55,432 nt of DNA, from assembly GCA_016795425.1 (NCBI GenBank), contig JAEUHG010000288.1, forward strand, positions 1 through 55,432, read 5' to 3'. The notes below the pieces were generated by a model that was not told the DNA's origin, searched no databases, and worked only from the letters and a program-made list of their open reading frames with translations. Of this stretch, positions 1 to 9,113 are shown piece by piece (the stretch's first letter is position 1; each line of letters opens with the position of its first letter). Source of the stretch: Verrucomicrobiales bacterium (GTDB lineage Bacteria > Verrucomicrobiota > Verrucomicrobiia > Limisphaerales > CAIMTB01). The position numbers and the translations under genes were made by a program.

Positions 1-2
1 AT

Positions 3-3000
3 TTTCATGATCCCGGCGCCGACCTTGAGGCCTTGCCGTCCGTGCCTGCCGGATTCGAGGTCTCTTTCTTCGCGCGGGAACCGATGATTCGACAGCCGTG
101 CTCGATGGCATTTGATGCCCGGGGACGCCTGTGCATCGGCATGGGTCCGCAGTATCGCACCCCGAAGCCGGAAACGCCGGGGGACAGTGTGATGTGGGTA
201 TCGGACAACGATGGCGATGGGCGCGCCGACGAGACGCGCGAGTTCGCCACTGGGTTCAACGCGATCCAAGGGCTGGCTTGGCGAGGTCGGGAACTCTGGG
301 TCGCCAACTCCCCGGATCTCACCATCGTCCGGGATCTGGATGGAGACGATGTTGCGGACGAATACGTACGGCTCTACACGGACCTGGGAAACCTCGAGCA
401 CGGATTGCACGGTCTGAACTGGGCGCCCGACGGCCGGCTCTACATGAGCAAAGGAAATTCGAAGGGGCTCAATCAGCCGGGACGTTACGCGCCCAAGGCG
501 TTCCGGGAGTTGTGGGGCATCACCGCGCCACCGGGCACGCCGGATTTTCCAACCCCGACGGTGTTCCGCCGGGGAGAGTACCAGCACGCTTACCATGATC
601 CCGAGGACGACTGGGGGCTCCAGGGCGGCGTGCTGCGCTGCGATCCGGACGGCGGCAACCTGGAAATCGTCTGCCGCGGTCTGCGCAATCCCTGGGACAT
701 CACCTTCGATAGCGGCTTCCACTGGCTGGGCACGGACAATGATCAGACGACGGGGGATCGAGTGTTCATGCCGTTCGTTGGGGCCAACTTCGGCTGGAAC
801 CATCCATGGAGTGCGCATTGGTCGGATCATGCCCATGCCCCGACCGCCCCGGTGAGCGGGCCATTGTTCGAAGGCTCCGGCACGGGGATTGTCTTCGCCG
901 ATTCCGCGGCGTTTCCCGATTCCCATCGCCGGGTCTTCCTGGTGAATGACTGGTTGAACAAAGCCACCTATGTCTGGCGACCGCGCTGGGACGGCGCGGT
1001 GATGCGCCCGTCCAGTGAATGGGAACCTCTCGTCCAAGGTGGCAAGTCGCTGTATCGGCCCACGGATTTGGAATTCGGACCGGACGGCGCGTTGTGGGTG
1101 CTGGGGTGGAGCCGCGGTTATGGCGCCGAGTACGAGGATGGAAGGCTTTCCAATGAAGGAAGGATCTTTCGAGTGGTTTGGCGCGGCGCGGAGACGGGTG
1201 GGCGTTCCACCGGAGAAACCGTAGCTCGCGCGAGTGGGTCGATCGAAGAATGGGAGGTTCGCGAACTTCTGGCGGAGTTCGACAGTCCGATTCCGGCGCG
1301 CCGTGTGGACGCCCAGCTGGAATTGCTGCGTCGCGGAAAGTCGGTTCGCGCCGCGATGCTGGCGGAATTGTCACAGCCCTCGAGCCAGGCCAGGGAGACG
1401 TGGGCGATTTGGACGCTGGGACGGTTCGACATCAACGATCCCGAAGTGGACGCCTACCTGGAAGCACGGGTGGGTCAGTCGGCGCGGACCCTGAACGCAG
1501 CACTTCAAGCGGTTCGGGTGCTCGGGTTTCGTGCCCACGCTCGTGCTCGTGCCGGAATTCGCTCCGGGACCTCCATGCCCCTGGAAGCATTTCTTAAGGC
1601 CCTTCGCAGTTCCGAGGCGCGGTTGCGATTCGAGGCGGTCCAGGCTTTACGCGATGTGCGATCGGCCGACGTGTTGCCGGCCCTGAAGGACCTGGCGAAT
1701 CGAGAGACCGACCCCACCACGTTCTACGCCGCGTGGCAGGCGCTTCGATGGATCGGCGGCACGTCGGATTTGAAAGGCATGCTGGACGATGAGCGCGCCG
1801 GCGTTCGTCGCGCTGCGCTGTTGGCCTTGCTGGAGGATCATCGCCTGGAGGCTTCGGAGGTGCGGAAATTTTCGGCTGATCCAGACCCCACCGTCCGAGA
1901 ACTGGCGACACTTTGGTTGAACAAGAACGCCGGCGGCGGCGAGAAAGCGCAGGTGCGGGGACGATCATTGGCGGTGGCGTCCGGTCTCGATGGCAAAGGG
2001 GCGGCCCTGCGTGCCGAGGTGCCAGATGCGGCGGCGACATCCGCCAGAATCGACGAGGTCCTGGGCCGTTTGGATGGGGCGGATCCCGGGCGAGGCGAAT
2101 GGCTCTTCTTCCACACGCACGGCGCCGGGTGTGTGCGATGTCATCGGCTCGAGAATCGCGGCAACGTTTTTGGACCTGACCTCGCCACTATGGGCGATCG
2201 TGGGACGGCGCGTCCTATCGTCGAATCGATACTCACCCCCAGCGCGGTGATCACGGAAGGATTCAACCTTCACACCGTGGAGACGGCCGATGGCGAGGTG
2301 TCGGGCGTGCTGCTGGAGGAAAGCGGGCTCAGCGTCACCCTGGGTTTGGCGACCGGGGTAAGGGAGGTGATCGCCAAATCGAAGATCACGCGGCGTGGCG
2401 CCGAGAAGGTTTCCGCCATGCCGGCCTTCGACCGTGCGTTGACGGCGTCCGAAGTTGCCGATCTCACGGCGTACCTGCTTTCACGCAAGGCGGGGGCCAC
2501 GCCGGATCCGGCAGCGTTTCGAGTGGGCGCGGGGGATGGCTCGGAAGGTTTCGCGGCCGAGCTGCTCCGGGATCGACTGCGGATCCGGCACGAGGGGTTG
2601 CCGGTTGCCGAGTACGTGTTTCGTGATGACCGAATCCTGCGTCCGTACTTTGCGAATGTCCGGGCTCCCAACGGTCTCCAGGTGACGCGGCGGCATCCGC
2701 CGGTTGCGGGACGCGACGCCGTGGATCACGACACCATGCACCCTGGATTGTGGATGGGGTTTGGGGACCTGTCGGGTTTCGATTTCTGGCGCAACAAGGG
2801 CCGGATCGAACACGAACGGTTCGTCGACGAACCCAGGGTTCAGGAGGGGCGGCTCCACTTTTCCGCCGCGTCGCGGTGGATATCACCGGCGGGAAACGAA
2901 GTATGCCGGTGGATCCAGCGCTTTGAATGGGGTGCCACTGACAAGAGTTGGCTGGTGGTGTGGGACGCGGAGTTCGTTTCGGACCACGGCGACCTGATCT

Positions 3001-3401
3001 TTGGCGATCAGGAGGAGATGGGTCTCGGGGCGCGGGTGGCAACGTTCCTGGCGGAAAAGAATGGCGGCCGGATTCGAAGCAGTACGGGTTTGGAGACGGC
3101 AGCCAAGACCTGGGGACAGCGCGCCGATTGGTGTGATTACTCAGGCGCACTCGACGGTGTGCCGGCGGGCATATTGTTGATGGCTAGTCCGGCCAACTTC
3201 CGGGGCAGTTGGTGGCACAACCGCGACTATGGGGTGTTTGTGGCGAATCCTTTCGGAAGGGCGTCGATGGGGCAGGGAGAAAAGAGCTCGGTTCGCGTGC
3301 CGAAAGGGGAACGCTTTCGACTGCGATTCGGGGTGGTGATCCACGGGGGGCAAGGTTTTGAACCGGCCGCGGCCTACCGTGAGTTTCTGGAGGCACGTTA
3401 G
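3..3401 (+). CDS. PVC-type dehydrogenase / CxxCH heme-binding protein with C-terminal DUF6807 domain (5' partial)
   Basis: The frame is open to the left edge of the window, so the true start and signal peptide lie outside it. The first ~390 residues form a beta-propeller of the PVC-type membrane-bound dehydrogenase family (sugar or alcohol dehydrogenase-like). Motifs such as SMAFDARGRLCIG, GLRNPWDITFD and PTDLEFGPDGALWVLGW are visible. A helical HEAT-like region follows, then a heme-attachment motif CVRCH near residue 710 followed by FGPDL and a PAFDRALTASEVADLTAYL tail, as in PVC cytochromes. The last ~280 residues match DUF6807 (PmoA-like), with DHDTMHPGLW and DFWR motifs. It is probably an exported protein that oxidises a sugar or similar substrate and passes electrons to its own heme. 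The substrate is unknown; the domain calls are from motif recognition. Confidence 0.87.
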   Translation, partial: FHDPGADLEALPSVPAGFEVSFFAREPMIRQPCSMAFDARGRLCIGMGPQYRTPKPETPGDSVMWVSDNDGDGRADETREFATGFNAIQGLAWRGRELWVANSPDLTIVRDLDGDDVADEYVRLYTDLGNLEHGLHGLNWAPDGRLYMSKGNSKGLNQPGRYAPKAFRELWGITAPPGTPDFPTPTVFRRGEYQHAYHDPEDDWGLQGGVLRCDPDGGNLEIVCRGLRNPWDITFDSGFHWLGTDNDQTTGDRVFMPFVGANFGWNHPWSAHWSDHAHAPTAPVSGPLFEGSGTGIVFADSAAFPDSHRRVFLVNDWLNKATYVWRPRWDGAVMRPSSEWEPLVQGGKSLYRPTDLEFGPDGALWVLGWSRGYGAEYEDGRLSNEGRIFRVVWRGAETGGRSTGETVARASGSIEEWEVRELLAEFDSPIPARRVDAQLELLRRGKSVRAAMLAELSQPSSQARETWAIWTLGRFDINDPEVDAYLEARVGQSARTLNAALQAVRVLGFRAHARARAGIRSGTSMPLEAFLKALRSSEARLRFEAVQALRDVRSADVLPALKDLANRETDPTTFYAAWQALRWIGGTSDLKGMLDDERAGVRRAALLALLEDHRLEASEVRKFSADPDPTVRELATLWLNKNAGGGEKAQVRGRSLAVASGLDGKGAALRAEVPDAAATSARIDEVLGRLDGADPGRGEWLFFHTHGAGCVRCHRLENRGNVFGPDLATMGDRGTARPIVESILTPSAVITEGFNLHTVETADGEVSGVLLEESGLSVTLGLATGVREVIAKSKITRRGAEKVSAMPAFDRALTASEVADLTAYLLSRKAGATPDPAAFRVGAGDGSEGFAAELLRDRLRIRHEGLPVAEYVFRDDRILRPYFANVRAPNGLQVTRRHPPVAGRDAVDHDTMHPGLWMGFGDLSGFDFWRNKGRIEHERFVDEPRVQEGRLHFSAASRWISPAGNEVCRWIQRFEWGATDKSWLVVWDAEFVSDHGDLIFGDQEEMGLGARVATFLAEKNGGRIRSSTGLETAAKTWGQRADWCDYSGALDGVPAGILLMASPANFRGSWWHNRDYGVFVANPFGRASMGQGEKSSVRVPKGERFRLRFGVVIHGGQGFEPAAAYREFLEAR

Positions 3402-3474
3402 GATCCTACTTGGAGGTTGGGACTGGTGCATTGCGAGCCGGTGGACGACAGGTTAACTACGGCGGATCCACGAA

Positions 3475-4818
3475 ATGAAGAATTCGCATGGCGCTCCGCA
3501 GAAGGGCCCACCCCAGCATTGGTTCTTTGGAAACGCACGCGAGATCGCCGGCGATCCGCTGCGGTACTATGCGGAGTGGGCGGACCGCTTTGGCGACCTC
3601 TATCCGGTTCGCCTTCTCAACCACCGCTGCCTGGTGGCGAGCGGTCCGGAACCCATCGAAGAGGTTCTCCTCACCGATTCGAAGAATTATCGGAAGCATT
3701 TCGTGGTGCGTTTTCTCATGCCGGTCTTTGGAAACGGCCTGTTCACCAGTGAAGGGGACTTCTGGAAGAAGCAACGGAAGCTGGCTCAACCGGCGTTCCA
3801 CCGGGCCAAGATTGAACGTTTTGGCCAGACGATGGTGGCCTATGCCGAGGATGCTGCGCGTGACTTGTCACCCGGCGAGACGCGCGACGTACATGCCGAT
3901 CTTTCACGTCTCACCCTGCTGGTGGCATGCAAGACACTCTTTGATGTCGATATGGGCGACAGCGCCAACGAGGTATCGACCGCGCTCAAGCACCTGCAGG
4001 ACGCCACGACGACACGCATTGAACAGAAGTTTCCGCTCCCGAATTGGGTTCCTACCCCGGCAAAACGCCATCTCGACGCCACCGTCCGGACGCTCGATCG
4101 CATCGTGTACCGCATCATCGAAGAGCGGCGAAACTCAAGCGTGGCGCGCGAGGATCTCCTGTCGTTGTTGCTGGGCATGCGGGATGACGACGGACAGCCC
4201 ATGTCGGATCGTCAGCTTCGTGACGAGGTGATCACCCTCTTCATCGGAGGATTCGAGACGACCTCGATAGGACTGTCGTGGGCGTTGCACGTGTTGGCGA
4301 CCCATCCGGAGGTGGATCACGCCCTGCAATCGGAATTGGTGAGAGAGATTGGCGATCGTCCGGTCACGATTGGGGATTTGCCGCGTTTGACCTACCTCGA
4401 GGCTTTTCTGAAGGAGACGTTGCGGCTGCATCCACCGGCATGGGCCATTGGACGCGAAGCGATCGCGGATTCGACGATCTGCGGGCATCCTGTGAGAGGG
4501 GGGATGTCGGTAATCATTCCGATCTTTCAGGTGCACCGGGATGCGCGGTGGTACCCGGAGCCGGATCGATTCCGACCCGAGCGCTGGCTGGACGGTGCCG
4601 CCAAGACTTTGCCGAAGATGGCGTGGCTTCCTTTTGGAGGAGGACCACGGGCTTGTATTGGTGACGCGTTCGCGAAGATGGAGATGAGCTTGATTCTCGC
4701 GACTTGGCTGCGGCGGTATCGCTTCGAGCCCGACGCCATCGCGCCCGTGGCGCAGCCGGCTTTTTTATTGAGACCGAAAGACGGTCTGCGATTGAGAGTC
4801 GCGGCGAGGACTCCCTGA
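3475..4818 (+). CDS. Cytochrome P450
   Basis: The 447-residue product has the full set of P450 signatures: an I-helix oxygen-activation motif GGFETTS near residue 260, the K-helix ExxR as ETLRLHP near residue 312, a PERW (PERF-like) motif, and the heme-ligand loop FGGGPRACIG with its cysteine near residue 394. The length is normal for a soluble bacterial P450 and there is no membrane anchor. It should bind heme and use O2 and two electrons to hydroxylate an unknown substrate; no ferredoxin or reductase gene lies next to it. It follows the dehydrogenase gene by 73 bp on the same strand, so co-transcription is possible. The E-T-L-R-L-H-P and loop sequences resemble class II-like or CYP4/CYP102-like P450s, but the subfamily cannot be set from sequence reading alone. 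Confidence 0.95.
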   Translation: MKNSHGAPQKGPPQHWFFGNAREIAGDPLRYYAEWADRFGDLYPVRLLNHRCLVASGPEPIEEVLLTDSKNYRKHFVVRFLMPVFGNGLFTSEGDFWKKQRKLAQPAFHRAKIERFGQTMVAYAEDAARDLSPGETRDVHADLSRLTLLVACKTLFDVDMGDSANEVSTALKHLQDATTTRIEQKFPLPNWVPTPAKRHLDATVRTLDRIVYRIIEERRNSSVAREDLLSLLLGMRDDDGQPMSDRQLRDEVITLFIGGFETTSIGLSWALHVLATHPEVDHALQSELVREIGDRPVTIGDLPRLTYLEAFLKETLRLHPPAWAIGREAIADSTICGHPVRGGMSVIIPIFQVHRDARWYPEPDRFRPERWLDGAAKTLPKMAWLPFGGGPRACIGDAFAKMEMSLILATWLRRYRFEPDAIAPVAQPAFLLRPKDGLRLRVAARTP

Positions 4819-4901
4819 ACGGGGCGGTGGATTGCAGGGTGGGCTGGCGAAGAGTGGGGTGGGAGTGGGAGTGGGAGCGAACGTGAGGGTTGCCTGGCGG
4901 G

Positions 4902-5135
4902 CTATTTGCTGAGGCTCGTGGTTCGTTCCGCGAACCACAGAACATCCCGGTTGTTGGGGGAGCCCACGATGACGACCAGTAGTTCGATCAGCGTGAACGC
5001 CTTGCAGGAGCGGATTCGGGATGAGATCGGCAGTGCCAATGAATGAGGGTGGGCAGGGGTCGTGGTGGCGTCGGGGAGTTGGGAGTGGCGAAAGACCGGA
5101 ACGCCGGTCTTCTGGTTGGGGATAACCACGAGCAT
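4902..5135 (-). pseudogene. Relic of a prepilin-type (FTLIELLVVI) protein N-terminus in an otherwise empty gap
   Basis: The stretch 4819-5449 between the P450 and chemotaxis genes has no convincing intact gene. On the minus strand, bases 4968-4997 encode FTLIELLVVI, preceded by CKA. This is the type IV pilin / type II secretion pseudopilin N-terminal cleavage and methylation signal, very abundant in Verrucomicrobiota and Planctomycetota as the start of DUF1559-like proteins. The frame continues only about 22 residues past it before a stop, so the body of the protein is missing. A short GTGGTTCG/CGAACCAC hairpin sits at about 4918-4938. I read this as a decayed gene fragment. The functional alternative, a tiny peptide, seems unlikely. 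Confidence 0.5.
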
Positions 5136-5449
5136 TCAGCTTTCGGCGATCGAGTATCAATCCGGCGATTGCCCTGGTTCGCCAAGCGGCAGAGGGCGAC
5201 CGCAGTTCACGACACTTCGCGACGAACGGAGTGGGGGTGAGTCCGCCAAGTGTTGGAGTCCGCCCGTCCTCTGGCGCTCTGCCAACGGAATTCGTCGGAG
5301 CATTGGATGGGAATCAAGAGATCGTATCGGATGCCGATGGTACAAGAAGGCCTGGGGATGTCGGGCATTCCCCGCCAGCCGGCCATGCGGTTCGTGGCTC
5401 CAATCGAGGAGCCTGCGTTTAGACGAACCTCGCCGGATAGGAGACCGGT

Positions 5450-6475
5450 ATGAGCCAACGAGGTTTCGCGTATGGGAGCCTGGGAATCGGGGGGGTGCTC
5501 CTCCTGGTGCTCCCGGCTCTGGTGTTCATCGATGTCACCCGATCCACGCTCGTTTGGGCTGCCGGGGTTGCCGTCCCCATGGGGATCGGGTTCGTCGCCC
5601 ACGGTTTTGTCGCGTCCTGGCGACGAGTGCGTGCAGCAACCCTGGTTTTGTCAGAAGTCGCCGAAGAACTTGCCGAGGCGACCGGGCAGATCTCGGAATC
5701 GAACGCGTCGACTGCTGACCTGGTTAGCCAGCAGGCGGCCTCGATCGAGGAGGCCAGTTCTTCCCTTGAGGTGATCACCCAGATGATCAGTCGAAACGCC
5801 GACCATGCCCAAACCGCCAAGGCATTGGCTGCCGAAACCACTTCGGCCGCAGAACGGGGTGTGGTGGACATCCAGGCGATTGGCGAAGCCGTGGAGGCCT
5901 TATCGGCGGGCAGTGGCCAGATCTCTGTGATTCTGGGTTCCATCAACGAAATTGCCTTCCAGACCAACCTCCTGGCACTCAACGCCGCCATCGAAGCGGC
6001 GCGGGCCGGGGAGATGGGGGCTGGATTCTCCATTGTTGCCGATGAAGTCCGGCGCTTGGCTGAACGCGCGGCTGAAGCGGCGCGTGAGTCCACTGGGAAG
6101 GTGGACGAAGTCGTGAATTGGATCAGTCAGTGTCAGATCCTCAAAGGCGAAGTGAATGACGCCCTGAATCAAATCGTCGACAGAGCCCGCCGGGTTGCCG
6201 ATGTGGCCGGTGGCGTCGCCGACGCCAGCCAGCAGCAGGCCGAGGGGATCAGCCAGGTGAATTCTGCAGTATCCGAAGTGAGCCGGTTGGTGCAAGAAAG
6301 CGCGGCAGCGACTGAGGAATGTGCGGCCGGGGCCCGCGAACTCCAGGGGCGATCCGACGGCATGCGCGAGGCCACCGGGTTGGTGCTGCAATTGGTTGGT
6401 GGGCATGAGCCTTCACAACCCGCCGTGGAGTTGACCTTCAGTAAAGACGACGTCTCGGTGCCGAGTCTGGCGTAA
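5450..6475 (+). CDS. Methyl-accepting chemotaxis protein without a periplasmic sensor domain
   Basis: The 341-residue protein starts with two closely spaced hydrophobic segments (about residues 8-28 and 33-53), leaving almost no extracytoplasmic loop. The rest is a long helical signalling domain. The conserved hairpin tip is present as EIAFQTNLLALNAAIEAARAG near residue 165, followed by GFSIVADEVRRLAERA. Family knowledge says this tip binds CheA and CheW. The absence of a ligand-binding loop suggests that it senses a membrane or cytoplasmic cue or works with a partner. An AGGAG ribosome-binding site lies about 10 bases before the ATG. There is no C-terminal CheR-tethering pentapeptide. The convergent downstream neighbour is an oxygen-binding hemerythrin, which could be functionally linked. 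Confidence 0.93.
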   Translation: MSQRGFAYGSLGIGGVLLLVLPALVFIDVTRSTLVWAAGVAVPMGIGFVAHGFVASWRRVRAATLVLSEVAEELAEATGQISESNASTADLVSQQAASIEEASSSLEVITQMISRNADHAQTAKALAAETTSAAERGVVDIQAIGEAVEALSAGSGQISVILGSINEIAFQTNLLALNAAIEAARAGEMGAGFSIVADEVRRLAERAAEAARESTGKVDEVVNWISQCQILKGEVNDALNQIVDRARRVADVAGGVADASQQQAEGISQVNSAVSEVSRLVQESAAATEECAAGARELQGRSDGMREATGLVLQLVGGHEPSQPAVELTFSKDDVSVPSLA

Positions 6476-6583
6476 CAGTTCGACATCGACCGAGCACGGC
6501 ATACGTCCACGTGGTGAGGCGTTCCTGCCTGTCTAATCCGTCCCCGTCGGCTCCTGGGTGTGAAGCATGGATTCCGAGAGCCG

Positions 6584-6611
6584 CACGGCGCGAATTTCTA
6601 TTCGCGCCGTG
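6584..6611. terminator. Perfect hairpin between convergent genes
   Basis: CACGGCGCGAA and TTCGCGCCGTG form an 11-bp perfect stem with a 6-base loop. It lies between the stop codons of the chemotaxis gene and the convergent hemerythrin gene. The position fits a bidirectional terminator, but no strong T-tract follows on either strand. Confidence 0.5.
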
Positions 6612-6641
6612 TTGACCACGCGGGCAGATCAGGGGAGTGCA

Positions 6642-7040
6642 TCAACTCTTCTGGCACTTCTTCAATTCCCGGTCGACGGAGAGGATATGATTCCGGATCC
6701 AGTCGGCGGCGGCGTTTTGAAGGGATTTCAGGAGTTCGGGTTTGGGCCCTTCGGCGGCGTACTTCTCCTTGAACTTGGCAAAGACGCCGAGGAAGGCGGC
6801 ATGGGCCTGTTTGTTCTTCTCGTGAACCGGGCACTTGGCCTTCTCCATGCACTGCTCCTCGAAGCGGAAATGGGTGCCGACGTAGGAACCGAGAAAGCCC
6901 AGGAGCTCGTCGTATTTTTGTTTGGGAGGCGGCGGACCGTTCAGCAGTTGTTCCAGTTGATTGATCTTGTCGATCAGCATCCGGTGCTGGGTGTCCACCA
7001 AGGCGAAGCCAGTGGAGAATTCTTCGGACCAGGCGAGCAT
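6642..7040 (-). CDS. Bacteriohemerythrin
   Basis: The 132-residue product is a single hemerythrin domain. The diiron ligands are visible in order: DTQH near residue 17, HFRFEE near residue 57, a histidine in the KQAHAAF stretch near residue 79, and the C-terminal WIRNHILSVD motif. It should bind O2 (or NO) reversibly at a non-heme diiron centre in the cytoplasm. The length equals that of stand-alone bacteriohemerythrins. The C-terminus ends in KKCQKS. It is convergent with the chemotaxis receptor. Overlapping palindromes lie ~45 bp upstream of the start codon and may regulate it. Confidence 0.93.
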   Translation of the reverse strand: MLAWSEEFSTGFALVDTQHRMLIDKINQLEQLLNGPPPPKQKYDELLGFLGSYVGTHFRFEEQCMEKAKCPVHEKNKQAHAAFLGVFAKFKEKYAAEGPKPELLKSLQNAAADWIRNHILSVDRELKKCQKS

Positions 7041-7445
7041 AGGTTTGGCAACAAGTTGAAAGGTCGCGATGCCTCACGCCCCGGTCCGGATTGCGATCCG
7101 GTCATGACCGGAGCCGCGGAGCCGCGTTCCCAAGGGGATATCGGGCTAACCAGGTTGGCAGTTAACCGGCTTGTTGGCTTCATGCGGCAAAGTAGCCAAT
7201 GGACAGGTCGTCCATAGACCAGGTGATTTCGATATTCTCGCATTGTTCCAATGGGTTGATAACAAGGTGTTTGTTGCATGCCTGGTGCGACGTTTGGGGT
7301 GTGGACCGATTGTGATTGAACAGTTTGTGGTGGTGAGGCGTCCTATGCTTTGTAATGCAAAGCAAAGGTCGAGACGCCCGGTGGAAGCGTGTTCCCAGGT
7401 CGCCCTCGGCTACGTGGTCGCGCCCTTCCTTCCTTGGCGGTTCCC
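7041..7445. promoter_or_regulatory. Divergent intergenic region with two overlapping palindromes (7086-7111)
   Basis: This 405-bp gap separates the divergent hemerythrin and radical SAM genes and has no supported gene. Two dyads overlap: CCGGATTGCGATCCGG at 7086-7101 and CCGGTCATGACCGG at 7098-7111. A third dyad, GCTTTG-TAATG-CAAAGC, lies near 7349-7365. Their place between divergent genes fits operators for a dimeric regulator. No regulator gene is adjacent, so the assignment is inference. Confidence 0.4.
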
Positions 7446-9113
7446 ATGAAGATCCTGCTCCTTAATCCTCCCCACCCGTCCATCGGCAGTCGGATTCCTC
7501 GAGAGCACCTCCCGCCGCTCGGTCTTCTCTGCCTGGGAGGCCCGCTCCTCGATGCGGGACACCAGGTTCAACTGCTGGATGCGGAGTTTGGTCCCTTGTC
7601 CTTGCGGCAAATCCTCGAAGCGATACATGCCTTTGACCCGGACGCCATTCTCATCGGGCATTCGGGTTCGACCTCGGGCCATCCCTCGGCGATGGCGATC
7701 CTCCGGGCAGTGCGCCGGGAGTTGCCGCGGGTATGGACCGTCTATGGGGGTGTTTTCCCAACCTATCATTGGCCGGAGATCATGGCTCAGGAGCGGGCGG
7801 TGGACTTCATTGTGCGTGGGGAAGGCGAGGAAACGGTCGTGCGATTGGTGGATTCATTGGAACGGGGAACTCCGTTGGAACGTGTCGCGGGCATTGTGTT
7901 TCGGGCTGGAACCGTGTCTGCACGTCGATTGGAACCTTGGAGCCTGGATCCCCATGGCCGGGTGGTGGCAAACCCGACTGCTCGAGTGATCCGAAATCTC
8001 GACGCCCACCGGATCGGATGGGAACTCGTCGATTTTCGGCGTTACACCTACTATGGACGTCGAAGGGCGGTGGTGGTGCAGTTCTCCCGCGGGTGTCCGC
8101 ATCGCTGTCATTACTGCGGGCAGCATGCGTTCTGGCGGACCTGGCGTCACCGCGACCCGGCAAGGTTCGCGGCCGAGCTTGCCCGTCTCCATCGGGTTCA
8201 TGGCGTGGAGGTGATCAATTTTGCGGACGAGAATCCGACGGCATCGCGAGCGGCGTGGAAGGCGTTCCTGGAGGCGCTGATTGCTGAGAACGTCCCGCTG
8301 CTGCTGATCGGGACAACCCGGGCGGGCGACATCGTCCGGGACGCGGATCTTCTTCCTCTCTACCGGAAAGCTGGCGTGGTTCGCTTTCTGCTCGGACTGG
8401 AGAGCACCGACGATCAGACCTTACGGTCCATTCACAAGGGCAGCACCCAGGCCATTGACCGCGAGGCGATTCGCTTAATGCGACAGCACGGCATCATTTC
8501 CATGGCCGCTTGGGTGGCGGGATTTGTTGAGGAACGGGACGCGGATTATTGGCGCACGCTCCGACAACTCCTGTCGTATGACCCGGACCAGATACAGGCG
8601 CTGTACGCCACGCCGCACCGGTGGACGCCTTTTGCCGTCCAGGAAGAGCGGCATCGCGTGGTGCAACCCGACTTGGGGCGGTGGGACTATAAGCATCAGG
8701 TGCTCGAGAGTCGGTGGGTGCCGAATTGGCGGGTGTTGGTGTGGGTCAAGGCCATTGAAGCGATCTGCCAGCTGCGGCCGAGGGCTTTGCATCGGCTTCT
8801 GGCGCATCCGGACCCGCAATTTCGCGCTGGAATGCGCTGGTACTCCAACATTGGACGACGGGTGTGGATGCATGAGATTTGGCAGTGGTTGTTCCACGAC
8901 CGGCGGACCTCGATCGGTCCGGAGCTTCGCGATTTTCTGTCTGGCGCATGGCAATGGGGAGACGTTCCGGCTAACCTCTCAACCGCCGCGCGGGGGCGTG
9001 CTCCGACGGCACCGGCTTGGGAGCCGATGTCCGGGGTGTCGGTACGCGCCGACAGAGCCGTGGAAACTTGTTGCAACTCAGGGCTCGCTGCACGGGTACG
9101 AAACCCATCGTGA
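7446..9113 (+). CDS. B12-binding-domain radical SAM protein, BchE-like
   Basis: The chosen ATG at 7446 gives 555 residues beginning MKILLLNPPHP, typical of cobalamin-binding radical SAM enzymes. An N-terminal Rossmann-like B12 domain (about 1-140) contains PPLGLLCLGGPL and GHSGSTSGHPSA. The [4Fe-4S]-binding motif CxxxCxxC is CPHRCHYC near residue 216, inside FSRGCPHRCHYCGQHAFW. This context and the ~200-residue C-terminal extension (RWTPFAVQEE, RWDYKHQVLE) resemble BchE, the anaerobic Mg-protoporphyrin ester cyclase, and related enzymes. The reaction here is unknown, since no other chlorophyll gene is visible. The stop overlaps the GTG start of the exporter gene, so an exported or membrane product is plausible. 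Confidence 0.85.
   Translation: MKILLLNPPHPSIGSRIPREHLPPLGLLCLGGPLLDAGHQVQLLDAEFGPLSLRQILEAIHAFDPDAILIGHSGSTSGHPSAMAILRAVRRELPRVWTVYGGVFPTYHWPEIMAQERAVDFIVRGEGEETVVRLVDSLERGTPLERVAGIVFRAGTVSARRLEPWSLDPHGRVVANPTARVIRNLDAHRIGWELVDFRRYTYYGRRRAVVVQFSRGCPHRCHYCGQHAFWRTWRHRDPARFAAELARLHRVHGVEVINFADENPTASRAAWKAFLEALIAENVPLLLIGTTRAGDIVRDADLLPLYRKAGVVRFLLGLESTDDQTLRSIHKGSTQAIDREAIRLMRQHGIISMAAWVAGFVEERDADYWRTLRQLLSYDPDQIQALYATPHRWTPFAVQEERHRVVQPDLGRWDYKHQVLESRWVPNWRVLVWVKAIEAICQLRPRALHRLLAHPDPQFRAGMRWYSNIGRRVWMHEIWQWLFHDRRTSIGPELRDFLSGAWQWGDVPANLSTAARGRAPTAPAWEPMSGVSVRADRAVETCCNSGLAARVRNPS

Noticed and set aside
9017..9109. Longer N-terminus for the adaptor protein
   Set aside because: It would overlap the radical SAM gene by almost 100 bp, and the residues are non-conserved in character; a GTGA overlap start is favoured.
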